A stretch of 64,000 bases of DNA, taken from positions 21,104,100-21,168,099 of the forward strand of contig NC_081545.1 in NCBI RefSeq assembly GCF_901000735.1, read 5' to 3'. Below, in pieces: positions 1-11,957 of the stretch (its first letter is position 1; every line of letters begins with the position of its first letter). The DNA comes from Corylus avellana. Its lineage: Eukaryota > Streptophyta > Magnoliopsida > Fagales > Betulaceae. Position numbers and translations under genes: made by a program. The notes below the pieces were generated by a model. It saw only the letters and a program-made list of their open reading frames with translations, did no database searches and had not been told where the DNA came from.

Positions 1-1011
1 ATGCACAGAGCACCCTCGTAAATTTTCGGGCTAATCGGACGACGACGTATTTTTTCACAACCGGGACCCAAAACCCTAGGCCGAACAAAATGGTCGGATG
101 CGAAGTGAAATTCTTTGGCTCGAAATTTTACGAACTTGTGCAGAACTTCTAGGCAATCATATCGAGAGGTGACACGGAGTGATTCGAGTTCGTTTGCCCC
201 CCCATTTTCTTTAACGAACGATAACTTTTGTGAAAATAACAAGTGCCCCGATCCCGGCCGAAACGACTCGAATTACACTTCAAGACCCGCCGACATGATC
301 GCCACGATGCACAGAGCACCCTCGTAAATTTTCGGGCAAATCGGACGACGTTGTATTTTTTCACAACCAGGACCGAAACCCTAGGCCAAACAAAATGGTC
401 GGATGCGAAGTGAGATTCTTTGGGTTGAAATTTTACGAGCTTGTGCAGAACTTCTAGGCAATCATATCGGTAGGTGACACGAAGTGATTCGAGTTCGTTT
501 GCCCCCCCATTTTCTTTAACGAACGATAACTTTTTCTGAAAATAACAAGTGCCCCGATTCCCGCCGAAACGACTTGAATTACACTTCGAGACCCCCCGAC
601 ATGATCGCCACGATGCACAGAGCACCCTCGTAAATTTTCGGGACGTTGTAATTTTTCACAAAAAGGACCGAAACCCTAGGCCGAACAAAATGGTCGGATG
701 CGAAGTGAAATTTTTTCGCTCGAAATTTTACGAGCTTGTGCAGAACTTCTAGGCAATCATATCGGCAGGTGACACGCAGTGATTCGAGTTCGTTTGCCCC
801 CCCATTTTCTTTAACGAACGATAACTTTTTGTGAAAATAACAAGTTCCCCGAACCCGGCCGAAACGACTCGAATTACACTTCCAGACCCGCCGACATGAT
901 CACCACGATGCACAGAGCACCCTCGTAAATTTTCGGGACGTTTCATTTTTTCACAACCAGGACCGAAACCCTAGGCCGAACAAAATGGTCGGATGCTAAG
1001 TGAAATTTTTT
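1..1011. repeat. Tandem satellite, ~300-bp unit, about 3.3 copies
   Basis: The same block restarts at 1, 307, 613 and 908 (phrase atgcacagagcaccctcg), giving periods of 306, 306 and 295 bp. Units differ by point changes and small indels; the third lacks about 11 bp after the start phrase. Each unit carries a run of seven C. Open frames through it are chance products of the repeat. The array runs into the assembly gap, so its true length is unknown. Confidence 0.95.
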
Positions 1012-1111
1012 NNNNNNNNNNNNNNNNNNNNNNNNNNNNNNNNNNNNNNNNNNNNNNNNNNNNNNNNNNNNNNNNNNNNNNNNNNNNNNNNNNNNNNNNN
1101 NNNNNNNNNNN
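1012..1111. other. Assembly gap (100 N)
   Basis: Exactly 100 N, the usual placeholder for a gap of unknown size. It lies at the end of the satellite array, so collapse of the array is the likely cause. Confidence 0.99.
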
Positions 1112-1262
1112 AAAAATAAGGGTAAGATTGGAATTTCACACCCCTCCGTTAGGATTTCACAGAAAATCCTAACGGAATGAGCAAAGTGGAAAGAAACAAA
1201 AGTTGGATACATGAAAGTGAGAGTTTTTGAATAATGGGGGGGTGTCTGCAAAAACCGCAAAA
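1112..1262. repeat. Remnant of a terminal-inverted-repeat element (uncertain)
   Basis: Contains a perfect 12-bp inverted repeat (1145-1156 with 1165-1176, loop 8 bp). On the minus strand the wording resembles ends of the long-TIR elements found further on. The partner end is not visible; it may lie in the gap. Confidence 0.3.
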
Positions 1263-1269
1263 AAAAAAA

Positions 1270-1487
1270 GAAGTAATTTAATGATCAAGTGATTATGTTA
1301 TATGTATAAATATTATTATAATTATAATTATAAAAATATATTATATAAAAAGGCGGTTAGCGGTTACGGTTAGTAAACCCAATAACCTCTAACCGCTAAC
1401 CGCTAGGCGGTTATAGCGGTTAAGCGGTTAACGGGTAACACGGTTAAGCGGTTAGCGGTTATAGTGGTTAATGGTTAGACACCCCTA
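1270..1487 (-). mobile_element. Terminal fragment of non-autonomous hAT family A
   Basis: This stretch is the near-exact reverse complement of 12539-12720, the left end of the hAT element at 12538-14582. It has the same gcggttagcggtta subterminal repeats, the same AT-rich inner part and the same terminal gacacccct. The other end of this copy is missing, so it is a truncated second copy of the family. Confidence 0.8.
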
Positions 1488-1667
1488 TTGATTTTTGGTT
1501 AAATGAAATTCTCTTATTCATAAAAAAAAATAATAATAAATAAATAATAAAAAGTGAAGATACTTGGCCGAATCACAAGATGTTCATATCATATTGGTCT
1601 TCGAAAGTTTAGTGCATATTCCTTGTCGAAATTTTATTGCATATTCCTTGTCTATATGATATAGAGA

Positions 1668-1742
1668 CATCTCCAAGAGATAGCTTAATCACTTGGAAAT
1701 CACGCCTTATGAAGTGAAAGTTACTAGTTTGAAGGTCCCAAG
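1668..1742 (+). mobile_element. Degenerate tRNA-derived SINE fragment
   Basis: The phrase cacgccttatgaagtg, followed by an actagttt-gaa stretch, matches the better copy at 57166-57286 in order and spacing. It retains tRNA-like A- and B-box positions in diverged form. No tail or target duplication is recognisable. Confidence 0.5.
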
Positions 1743-1747
1743 TTTCG

Positions 1748-3600
1748 TTCGAATGGAAGACTTCCAACATTGACCTAGCCAGAGTAAAACGATAATAACT
1801 TTTGATTTTGAAATCCAATGAAGTCAAAACTGGTGTCGTTCGAAAGACAATTCAAAATGATACAATTTTGTATTTCATGACAATTTTCCAATTACAACTT
1901 TTAAGGGGTCCAAACGGGCTATGAAAAGAAGACTGAAAAGCTGAATCGTTCGAACTTGCTCTAGTTCGAACAAGCTACTTACTCGTTCGAACGGGAGTCA
2001 TAAAATTCAATTTTTGGACTACCAGAGCACAAGTTTTGTAGGGATTTGAGACAATATTTTTCAGAGAAAAAATAATTTTTCCTCCATGTACTAAGAGAGA
2101 AAGTTTAGGTTTTTGTGCTTTTAATTGCTCATCTCTTAGAGTATTTATTGTAAACCACAACCTTTCATCAACAACAATAGAAGCCTATCAAGGTTTTATC
2201 TTTAGCAGAGAGTGCCGTCGGAGGGGAAGAATAGGGTTCTCCCCCCTCATCCCTCTCATCCTCTTCTCCCCCCACCCTAGAGTTAACCTATTTACTTGAT
2301 GTTCCTTGCTCTTTGGGCGTCTCCCTCTCCGCCCATTTTTTGACAACCACTCGTCGCCTAGTCCACCCCGATGCGTGCTCCACCACCTTGCTACCCGGAT
2401 CCACCAGTGCCCATCACAACTTTTACACTAGATCCGTCTCTTCGAATGTGGTTTGATTTTGATTCTCTTTGGCTATTTTTTTGATTTCGTTTATGTTTGT
2501 CTTATTTCCTTTCCTTTATGTCTATCTTTTGCCATCTATTTGGGTGTGTCGTTTTTGTTGCCTTACCTGTTTGTCACACTTTGTGGGTGATGCTCTAGGG
2601 GATTCACTCAAACTCCCCTCTCAAGTTTGTTTTGTGTGTGCCGCCGCTGTCCTTTGCGCCCGCTTTGCCACCCACGGTCCGCTGTCGGGTCTTTCCTCGT
2701 GTCCCCCCGTGATGAGCTCCAACACCACCTTCCGCATCGATTTCCGGCCAGCACGCGATCGGCTTCCTTCCAACTCTCGTTTCCCATTTAATGTGATTCT
2801 CTGATTTTTTTTTCCCTGTTCTATTGGTTTTCATTTGTTGTTTGTCCCTTGTTTTCTATTCTGTTTGTATTTCGGATTTAGCCCCTTTAGTTTCATGTAT
2901 GCTTTTATTTCCGGTTTTTGCTTGTAATAAGGCTATATCCCCTCTCAATCTGCATGTCTGATGCCCTCTGGGTTATTTGGTATGGTCCAGACCTTTGGTT
3001 TATTGATGTGAACGTTATCCTGGTTTTCGGGTCGAGGAGGAAGAGTTTCAATTGGGGGTTTGTCTACCCTCAATTCCGAGGAATAAGCACTACCTATACA
3101 TTAGTTTGAGTTTATTTGGCACATATCTGTTTTAATATGAAGATTAGTCATGGGTTAGTAGATTGGTTTTGGGTCTGGAATGTAATACGTCATTTGTGAC
3201 GTTTGTAACCTCGTAGTTTTGGCTATAGTTGCTTGTAAGAGTTTTATGCTCATGATTTCTATGAACGAGACTGATATGGAATCCCTCTAAAAAAAACAAT
3301 AGAAGCCTATCGAAGTTCCTGTGAAGGAGATCAAATTGAATAATTGTCTAGAAGTTTTGGGATAACTATTGCAATAGCGAGCAAGCGAGTCATTTGTCTA
3401 GTATTAGGGTGTGTCAACTACAAATGTTTTGTAAGTGTAAATAACTTGTAATTTCTCATTCTTTTATAGTGGATTTATTTTATGGATTTGGCTGTCTCGG
3501 AGTGGTTTTACTTCTAAAGAATTCTACAAAATGTTTTCATATCATCACCAAAATCCTTGTGTTGATGTGTAGTTATTGATATTTTTTTATTAGTCTTTAT
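1748..3600 (+). mobile_element. LTR-retrotransposon remnant (LTR/leader), split by a retroposed insert
   Basis: The sequence on each side of the insert at 2190-3294 reads as one LTR-like block. It has several TTCGAAC words (about 1948-2000), an ataacttttgatt stretch, and then a segment after 3312 resembling 18110-18190. No coding domain remains. Class is inferred from LTR-like style and from similarity to the remnant at 17430-18190. Confidence 0.4.
2190..3294 (+). mobile_element. Retroposed non-LTR element with 17-bp target-site duplication
   Basis: A perfect 17-bp direct repeat (aacaatagaagcctatc) lies at 2173-2189 and 3295-3311, and the insert ends in a short A-run directly before the second copy. 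This is the signature of target-primed reverse transcription. The insert is C/T-rich near its start, has only short open frames, and carries a small stem (acgtca/tgacgt) near the 3' end. No reverse transcriptase is present, so it is either a truncated LINE with a 3' end unlike the other L1s here, or a non-autonomous retroposon. Confidence 0.75.
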
Positions 3601-4004
3601 TTCACAACTGAAATTTTTTTATTCTCTATTGTGATGCATAGTTGAGTGTTGGTTATGGTTAATAATTTTAAAATTCTGCATTATATTGAGAACACATATT
3701 CTACTCCCCTTCTAGATGTTGTTTGGAGTGTTGGACTATTATTTGAAAAAAATCTTATCAAACTAGTTTAAAAATTACATATTTTGTGGATAAAATTTAA
3801 GAGATTTGGAGGTATAGGTTCGTAAAATTTTGATTAGAATATGCATTGATCCATCTATTTTTCGGTTTTGAAAAGTATTATAGGTGAATTCAACCCAATT
3901 GTAGTTAGAAGGGTTTATATATATATATTGTCCCATTTAGTGTGTTTTCAACATGTCAACACAATTTTATGGGGGTGTTGTGCATATGATGGCACTGGAT
4001 TATC

Positions 4005-4064
4005 AATGTCCCTCAATAACAAAAATACCACATGATTGTTAATGTCCCTCAATAACAAAAATAC
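4005..4064. repeat. Two 24-bp direct repeats, period 36 bp
   Basis: aatgtccctcaataacaaaa plus four further matching bases occurs at 4005-4028 and again at 4041-4064. This is a local duplication with no evident function. Confidence 0.8.
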
Positions 4065-4294
4065 AGTTATTAAAAAAATAATAATAATAACTCCACAAAT
4101 TCTACAAATTCTGAGGGTGGTGATTGGACCACCTCTAGGTGGTTTGGGGTTGCCGAGCTGCCCCAAGAGTTTTTTTCAGCCGGCTCTGCAATCCTTAACG
4201 GTGATTTTCGAACCATTCCAAGCTTATCGTGCTAGCAGCACAACCATCCCTCTCATCCACTAAGGGTTGCCACCATAATATTACTATAATTTTT

Positions 4295-5182
4295 GGAAAA
4301 ATTACACTTTACCCCCCAAAAGTTTCAAGTCATTTTCAATTTAACCTCTAATGTTTCAAAAATTGCAATGTACCTCATCAAAGTTTTAAAATTTTTCAAT
4401 GTGGCCCATCCATTAACCATTTCCGTCCAATTTGACTGAAAATTGGTCCCGTGTCAAGTACATGTATTTTTTTGTCTTAAAATTTTGAAAATTGACCTCA
4501 TATGTTTTAACAAATTTTGAAAATACCCCCATGTAAAACCAAAATCATAAGAAAAAAATAATAATAACCACCCCCATTGGCCAAATGGGAGTGGCGGGCT
4601 ACCCCTTTGGGCATGGGGGTGGCTTGCCCAAGCCCAACCCGGCCATTTGGAGGTGGGTGAACCACCCCCTTTGGCCACATGGGTTTGGCCAAGCCACCCC
4701 CATTTAGGCCCTTAGGGGTGGTCGACCACCCCCCGTGGGTCGTCGGGGTGGCTAGCCGCCCCTAAACGGGCCGTTTAGGGGCGGCTAGCCACCCCCTTGG
4801 CCATTTGGGGGTGATCGAAACCACCGCCATTTGGCCCCTTGGGGTGGTCAGCCACCCCCCATGGGCCATGGGGGTGGCACGCTACCCCCAATCCAGCCAG
4901 ATGGTGGGGGCCCCATGGCCAAAGGCGGGTGGCTAGCACCCCCAAATGGCCATCCCATTTTTTTTCCTCTATTTTTTGAGTTTTTTTTTTTAAAATAAAA
5001 AATAAAATTGTAAGGGCAATTTAGTATTTTATATTATTTTCGTTAGAGAAAGCGAAAATGGTTAACAGATGGGCCACATTGAAAAATTTTGAAACTTTGA
5101 TGTGGTGCATTGTAATTTTTAAAACATTGGAGGTTAAATTGAAAATTGTCTGAAACTTTGGGGTGTAAAGTATAATTTCCCC
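4295..5182. mobile_element. Non-autonomous Mutator-like element with long TIRs
   Basis: About 150-180 bp at the left (from ggaaaaattacacttta, 4295) reappears inverted at the right (…gtaaagtataatttcccc, ending 5182). The ends are flanked by near-identical 9-mers (ataattttt 4286-4294; ttaattttt 5183-5191). Long TIRs with ~9-bp duplications are typical of Mutator-like elements. The interior (4560-4960) is GC-rich and made of repeated ggccatttgggggtggc-type palindromes; there is no transposase. Confidence 0.75.
4745..4795. repeat. Perfect 51-bp palindrome (25-bp arms, 1-bp spacer)
   Basis: The left arm 4745-4769 is exactly the reverse complement of the right arm 4771-4795, with a single G between. 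It sits among further short palindromes such as ggggtggtcgaccacccc (4715-4732). The arms are GC-rich and would form a very stable hairpin. Confidence 0.95.
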
Positions 5183-5191
5183 TTAATTTTT

Positions 5192-6355
5192 TAAACAATT
5201 AGTTTGATCCTACTTGTGTAATAGTTAGGATCTACTTTGTTAAAATATTATTACAATAATGCGTGAAAAGTTTTATAATAAATAATCTTATTTTTCAAAA
5301 ATTATTTTGAAGCGTAATTTGTATTGTGCATTGTTTATTAATATAATTGAGGAAAATGTGGTTTTCAAGCTGAAAATAAAAAAATAGTTGGAGAATACTT
5401 AACAAATGTGAAGATTAGGGTTGGCCCGTCCCAACTTGCATGAAGCTCCTTATTGATCGTCAACGTTGCTAGAATGTAAGCATTAACGAGTGAAAATAGA
5501 TTATGTTGAGCTAGTCCATTAACGATAACAATTATTTCCTTTTAAAAATAATAATAATAATAATGTAAATTATCATGGGAGTACATTAATGAGATTAAAT
5601 AATAGTCTGATATCTCGAACCTCTTCTTTCATCGCAAGGGATCATGGGGTGTTGTGCATATGATGGAGTCATTTTATCCAATAAGAGAACCCACCTAAAA
5701 CATTCCCTTTAGTTTACTTTGTTATTTTATAAAAATTTAACTATTCATCAATCCTCATGAAAGGTTAAAGAACTTTTCTTTTACTTGAAAATATTTGGCA
5801 ATTTTTTTTTTTTTTTTTTAAGCTAATTAGGAAAAGGTTACAAGGGGGTCAAAATGCTTCCGAACACTATCATAACAAATGATGTACGTGCACGATGGCT
5901 TATAATATTTACTCAAAATCCTGAGGAGTTCATGAGCTCAGATGTGAAGTGTAGATTACTTTGATTTATAAAAGAGTGAGACCTATCATCGATCGAAATA
6001 ACCTCAATACATTGGGTAATCGTGTGTAAGATTGTGAGAACACTAGCTTCAAGAAGGAATCCAAATCGTTTGTCAAAGAACAAAGAGATAAGGAATATTC
6101 CCATTGTTTTAGATTTAATGGAAAAATTTATCCTAAAGCTCAAGCCCGAGTGTTTTCAGTAGGTACACTAAAAACTTATACATGTACAAGGTGAGATGCA
6201 TTCTCACAAGGTGCATAAGAATAATCATTAATTTAAATCAGTGACTCAAGGAAAACAGGTAGTGAATTAAGTGACAGTTCATAGACTTTGGCTCGACTAC
6301 AAATTGATTCCATGGAGGGGTAACATGTAATAAATAAGTACGTCATAAGAATTAA
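5192..6355. other. AT-rich intergenic sequence, no gene seen
   Basis: No coding region, RNA gene or bounded element was recognised. The words gtgttgtgcatatgatgg at 5651-5668 repeat those at 3975-3992, so a small duplication spans the Mutator-like element. Confidence 0.5.
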
Positions 6356-6364
6356 TTTATTTTA

Positions 6365-8104
6365 GGGGTAATTACCTTTTCCCCCATCAATTACAACGCA
6401 TTGTCATTTCCCCCCCGTGAACTATCAATCGTACCACCCGACCCTATCAAACTACCATTTTGCCCAAAAGCCCAATTCCGTCAGTCAAAGGGATTAAAAT
6501 TGACGGTCAACCCGTCATGTGAGGAGCACGTGCCATTTTAGCAATTTTTGTACAAATTTTACCCTCATTTTTTTCCCCCTTTCTCGCTCTGTTTTCTCAC
6601 GCAATAGTCAAATACCCGTTCTTTCTCATTTCTCATTCTTTCTCCAATATATCAGCCTATCGCTACCCAGTTCACTGCCGCCTAGCCCACTGCCCAGCTC
6701 ACCGCCGAAAGCAATCCAATTTCAAAGCTTATGAGAGAGGTTGGATTAATAGAGAAATCGAGCCTTGCAACAGGAAACTATGAATGCTATGATGGTGAGC
6801 CATGCAAGAAACTCCTTTCAAAAGGTAATGAGTGATGGAATGAGGAGGCCAACACACTCAATTTTGGGTTTGCTTTCGATGGTGTAGTATGAGAATATAC
6901 TGTCACCGCCCGGCCAGTGAGAGCCCCACCCACACCGCTCAGAAAAATCCACCATTTTTTGGATTGTTTTTGTTTTAGGGTTGCTTGTACATCAATTTGT
7001 GGCCCATCAGAGGAAGAAAACAAAGACAAGAAGAAAAATAAACGGCTAAGAAAGAAGAGAAGGAGTGGATGAAAGTGTTTTTTTTTTAAAAAACTAACAA
7101 GGGATTCTAATTAAGGCCCTTAAAAAAGCCCTCATATCTAAGGGTGTCTGGCAGCCTGCAGCTAAATCCTTGATGAAATACAAAATTCTCAATTTCACTT
7201 GCCTTTTTCTTTTTCTTCTTCCAGAGCACTTGCAATTTAATAGTTGCAAAAGCACTCTAATATTTTCTTGCTGCTTGTAGAATAAATCTGCCATTTTGCT
7301 TTCATTGTTGCAAGTTGGAACAAAAAATATTGTTGATTTTCAATGAAGTTTATATTGAAGTGTACCATTTAAATTAATGATTTGATTTTTTTTTTTTTTC
7401 AATGAATCATACATAAATGAATTTAGACACGTCACCCCATCGCTTGTGCCTCATGCATTCACTTTCATTCCCTCCTCTGTTTGCCTCTGTTCCCATGTTA
7501 TAAAATAGAGTCCACTTTGTGTTAAAATATTACCTCCATATACAACAGGCTTCATACAAGTAACATGGTCGAATTTGTCCATCTTGCCAAGAAAGAGTTG
7601 CTACTGAAAATTTTCCAAGAACTGGTCATCAAAGTTGAAGAACTTCCAAATAACTATATTCATAACTCATAAGGATGGCGATGGTGAAAGAAAAAAGACG
7701 CAATAATAACATATGCTTTAAGAAAAATAAAATGAATTTATTTGGTAACCTATGAACCAAAAGAAACAAAATAATGGAAGTCTGCTTGAGGCTTGAGGGA
7801 AGATGAGGACGACGAGTGAGATCTTAAAGTGGTCTTGAATTTTGTTTTTTCAAATTGTTTTATCCTAAACGTGGTCCATTGTGGCCCATTATATTGAAGT
7901 AAGGGCAAAAGTGGAAGTAAAAAAATTAAAATTACACGTGACTTGCACATGACGGGTTGACCGTCAATTTTAACCCCTTTGATTGATGGAATGGGGCTTT
8001 TGGGTACAAAATGGTAATTTGATAGGGTCGGGCGGTACAATTGGTAGTTCATGGGGGAAAAGTGACAATGCATTGTAGTTGATGGGGAAAAAGATAATTA
8101 CCCC
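6365..8104. mobile_element. Non-autonomous Mutator-like element, perfect 9-bp TSD
   Basis: Terminal inverted repeats of roughly 180-200 bp start ggggtaattacc at 6365 and end ggataattacccc-like at 8104. They are flanked by a perfect 9-bp duplication, tttatttta, at 6356-6364 and 8105-8113. No MURA-type transposase is visible. The 1.3-kb interior has two stretches with modest open frames on the minus strand (6787-7029 and 7094-7294), which could be captured host fragments but were not recognised. Confidence 0.88.
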
Positions 8105-8113
8105 TTTATTTTA

Positions 8114-8664
8114 TTTTAAATAAAACATGAGTCAAAAGATTTAAAGAGAATTGGGCTTGAGGATAAAACCCAAGCCCAAGTTCTAAACCAAGTGGGAGTG
8201 GGCTAGGGCTAAAAGTTCTAGCGTAGGCGCATGGGGAGAATTCGTGTGGTGCTAGGAGCAAGGGAGGTCATTTCGACCCCCTTGGCCGTGTACTACAAGG
8301 ATTGGGATTAGAAATCCCAGTCCACATGGTTAATAAATCATTTCTCTCATGGGATCCCATTATTAAAAATAGAGGTCCAATTGAGAAGCAAAGTATTCAA
8401 CAATATGTGATTTTGTGAAAACAAAACACACTCCACTCTCCATAGAGTAATAGACGGCCACTAGGGAAAAATTATCTCTGTAAGTTTTTCTTCTAGTTTT
8501 CTCTAATGCCTGAGAAAACTTTGTGAGCCCACACTTACAGTCATATTCAATCATCAAAGAGAAGATCTAATTGTCTCCTCAATTGTTTGAAGATCTTTAA
8601 GTTCTTGATGAACATCAAAGTTATCAAGGAGTTCTTTATGAACACTTTGAAGAACATCAAGATG
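8114..8664 (+). mobile_element. LTR-like remnant
   Basis: Transcript-leader-like text (gggcttgaggataaaaccc, the ctctccatagagtaa region, tgtgagcccacactta) recalls plant LTRs, and it leads into the tandem array that follows. No domain or paired LTR was found, so the class is open. Confidence 0.3.
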
Positions 8665-9231
8665 TAGCATACAACCAATATGTATGTACCGAATGTTTGG
8701 TAGGTGGGTATACTAGAACACTATTTTAACTAGCCATATAAAGGAGTACCATTGTACCTGGACGATATGCACCTTTATCGGCCCAGGCGTGATGTTGGTC
8801 ATCACCATTTGTAGCATACATCCAAAATTTATGTGGAGATATTTTGTAGGTGGACATACTTGGACACTGTTTTAACTAACCACGTAAATGGGTACCGTTA
8901 TACTTGGATTGGACGGTGGTATGTCGGCCATCACCATTTGTAGCATACATCCAAAATGTATGTGGAGATATTTGGTAGGTGAGCTTACCTGGACACTATT
9001 TTAACTAACCACGTAAATGAGTATCGTTATAATTGGACTGGATTTACCTTTATCGGCCCAAGCGAGATGTTGGTCATCACCATTTGTAGCATACATTCAA
9101 AATGTATATGGAGATATTAAGTAGGTGGGCATACCTGGACACTGTTTTAACTAATTGTGTAAAGGAGTACCGTTATTCTTGGATGGGATGTACCTTTACC
9201 GGCCCAGGTGGGATACTAGCCGTCACCATTT
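8665..9231. repeat. Four-copy minisatellite, unit 129-147 bp
   Basis: Units begin with tagcatacatccaaaatgta-type text at 8665, 8812, 8941 and 9087. Each contains ggtaggtgg, ggacactgttttaactaa, a cgtaaa-gagtaccgtta stretch and cggccca, and ends catcaccatttg. The second unit has an ~18-bp internal deletion and the last decays at its end. Confidence 0.9.
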
Positions 9232-10141
9232 ATGGCGATTTTTCCTGCAAAGTGGTTCTGGTGGTACTGAGGATCCTCCGACGCTCACTTTGGATCGTGA
9301 TTCACGAGGTTGGTAGTTCGTTAGCCAAATTTTAAAGAAGCAACGTTAGTAATCACATTTTAGAAAACATATAATGGCAAATAATTGGAAGCAAAACCTA
9401 TAGTAGATGTTAGGGAGAAGTAGGGATCTGAAATATGAAGCACAAAGAACATGTTGACGACGCCGCTGAATTTTGTAGGTGCTCGCCAGATATTTCCAAG
9501 TGTCCTCTGGACTCAACAGGTGTCTGACGGCCTTGTCGGTCCATCTGAGGGTAGGTGTCTAGTTCATGTAATGCTTTCTTTAGCAAATGACTAGTTAGCA
9601 CCTTCGTTGGATGTGCCTGGTAATACGGTTTGAGTCGTTTGGCGGAGGTGACAAGGGTGAATGCTTAACTTTTCGATTTTTGGGTATTTAGTGTGTTTGG
9701 CAAACAACATGGCTTTACCACGACCTTGTTCATGTTTAGTGAGGAAAAAAATGAGTGTAATAATTAGTAGAGAAAAGTGAAAAAGTAGTATAGAAAAGTT
9801 AAAAAAAATTGTTTTGTACTGATTTTTTTTATTTAAATAGAAGTAAAAAGTAAATATGTGATATAAAAAATAAATGATATGATATAAAAGTGAGAATGTT
9901 TTTATGTTGATTTTTTTGAAGAATGAAGTGAATAATGTTTGGGAAGGGGGGTGTTGTGGGGTGTAGTTTAACAAACAACCCTATGATTTATGCTCCTTGC
10001 AATACATGGCTGGTTGTAGTGGCTGCACCTTTTGGTCCTCTCTAACAAGGACAGAGCTGATTGTAGTGCCTATAGTTTCTAGATATACATACAAAAATTT
10101 TCCTTTACATTTTAACATTAAAATATTGGATGTGTTTCTCC
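9232..10141. other. Unclassified repeat-like sequence; possible small MITE inside
   Basis: No gene was seen. Words such as gatcctccgacgctcac recur in altered form near 11106-11122, so both places probably carry remnants of one element. An AT-rich block at about 9691-9982 is bounded by weak inverted ends (gtgtttggcaaac / gtttaacaaacaac), which would fit a small hAT-like MITE, but no target duplication was found. Confidence 0.35.
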
Positions 10142-10149
10142 CTCCAAAT

Positions 10150-10933
10150 TAGGGCTGACAATTTTGACATGACCCGTGAACCTGACACGAACACGATACG
10201 AAGTTAATAGGTATTGGGTTTGGGCTTATCAGGTTCGGATTTTAATCGGGTCTACCCAATTAAGACACGATTAAATTCGAGTCTGACGGGTCCACAGGTT
10301 GACTCGCCAGACACGTTTAATAAATGGGTCTGGCGGGTCAATCGGGTCTAGCGGGTCAACCGGGTCTGGCAGATCAGCCGGGTCTCGGGCGACCCGCCAG
10401 ACCCATTTGTTTATTTATTATTATTTTTTTTAAAAAAAAACCTATGTCTAAGTTCTAACTAAGTTAACCCTAACACTTACTGACTCATTCACGGCTTCAC
10501 TTCGCTTTTCACTTCACGGCTTCACTTCACTGGCCTATTCCGTGTTTTTCTATTTTTTCTATGTGGGTCTATATAAAACATTATCTTTTAAATCATTATT
10601 TATATATTAAAACATTCTCTTTTAAAACTTTTTATTCTTTTTGGACGGTTATGATAAATTTGACTAATCCTTTGGCCCGAGAGATCCCTTTATTAATTTT
10701 TTTTTTCTTTTTTTTTTTTTAAAGGTCGGGTCAGGTCTACCCGATATGACCCGATTATGCTAAACGGGTTAAGCGGGTCGTGTCGGGTTACCTGGATATT
10801 TTCCTTGTTATAATCGTGTCAGACCCGTTAACCCGTTTAGCTAAACGGGTCGTGTTCGTGTCTCGGGCGATCAGGTCGCGGGTTTTGACGGGTCCTAATC
10901 GTGTCTACCCGATTACTCGTTATGCCAGCCCTA
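10150..10933. mobile_element. Non-autonomous hAT element, family B, 8-bp TSD
   Basis: Ends are tagggctgaca (10150) and tgccagcccta (ending 10933). They are flanked by a perfect 8-bp duplication ctccaaat (10142-10149 and 10934-10941), the hAT hallmark. Subterminal zones are packed with repeated gggtc/gacccg words (cgggtctggcgggtc type) in both orientations, as in binding regions for hAT transposases. There is no coding capacity. A second, older copy lies at 40950-41682. Confidence 0.92.
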
Positions 10934-10941
10934 CTCCAAAT

Positions 10942-11719
10942 ACCGCGAATGTGAAAGCTTCCATGCCAAGTATTTGCAGGGTAGTATGTGAATTATGAAT
11001 GAAATATGTGAGAGGTGGCTCGCATACCTTAGATACCTTTGGGATTTTTGTTGTTGTTTTGGATTAGGTTGGTTCTTGCAAGGCAGTCCTTGGCGGAACT
11101 GGGGATTCTCCAACACTCAAGTCAGCTATTGATGAGGCCGCCGAATTTTGCATGTGATCGCAGAATTTCATACATGTTCACCGAACTTTGTGGTTCGTCA
11201 AATTTTCCAATCCGCTAGACTTGGCAGGTGTCCGGCAGACTTTGCAGTCCGTTGAACTTGGCAAAGTCTAAAACGAGATGTTCATGCCTTTTTAGGTAGT
11301 ATTGGAGCCTTAGAAATTGGGTGAGCCGAAGTTCTTCGATGGTGAGAGCAAATACTAGATGAAGCTCATTGGTACTTTTGGAGATCCGCTTTAGCATTGA
11401 GGTGGTCTTCAGAATTTGGAGTTGTCCTTCGAGAATTGTATGTGCCGACAAAAACTCAGGCGTCTTTTGAAAGTATAACCAAGAGGTCTTGTCTTGCCTT
11501 GGTGTACTTGCATTATAGAATGGCTGAGCATGGCCTTGGGATGACACATCCTTTACTTTATTGTCCCTTCATCTAATATATCATGTGTACTACAATCCAA
11601 GAGACTAAGAAGTGTTTTACTTCCAAAGCATTAACACAATCATAAAATATATTCAAACATTAGAGATATTGCTGAAAGCTTTCCTCAATAAGCCATATAA
11701 AATAAAATAATAAATATGA
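10942..11719. other. Unclassified repeat-like sequence, no gene seen
   Basis: The open frame on the minus strand at 11215-11547 has no recognisable domain. Text such as ccgccgaattttg and ccgaactttgtgg repeats in varied form, suggesting an old transposon remnant rather than a host gene. Confidence 0.35.
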
Positions 11720-11957
11720 TAAATTAAAGGGGAAAATGTAGTTTTCCCTTGAAGTTTGACCACTTTTTCAATTTGAACCCCAATATTTAAAAATTTGCAA
11801 TATACCCTCCTGAAGTTTCAAAATTTTTTAATTCGAACCATCCTTTAGTCATTTTCATCTAAGAAGATGGAAAGTCCACCACGTGATATTTTTAGTCTTT
11901 TTCTCCCCTGTTTGCCTCCAACCCACTGTGTGGAATGTCCACATTGCCTAGTGCCGT

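Noticed and set aside
1..1011. CRISPR-like array of regular repeats
   Set aside because: The whole unit repeats without unique spacers, and the context is a plant genome.
149..1260. Minus-strand frames across the satellite, including one through the N gap
   Set aside because: They repeat with the 300-bp unit and one includes unknown bases. They are chance frames in a satellite.
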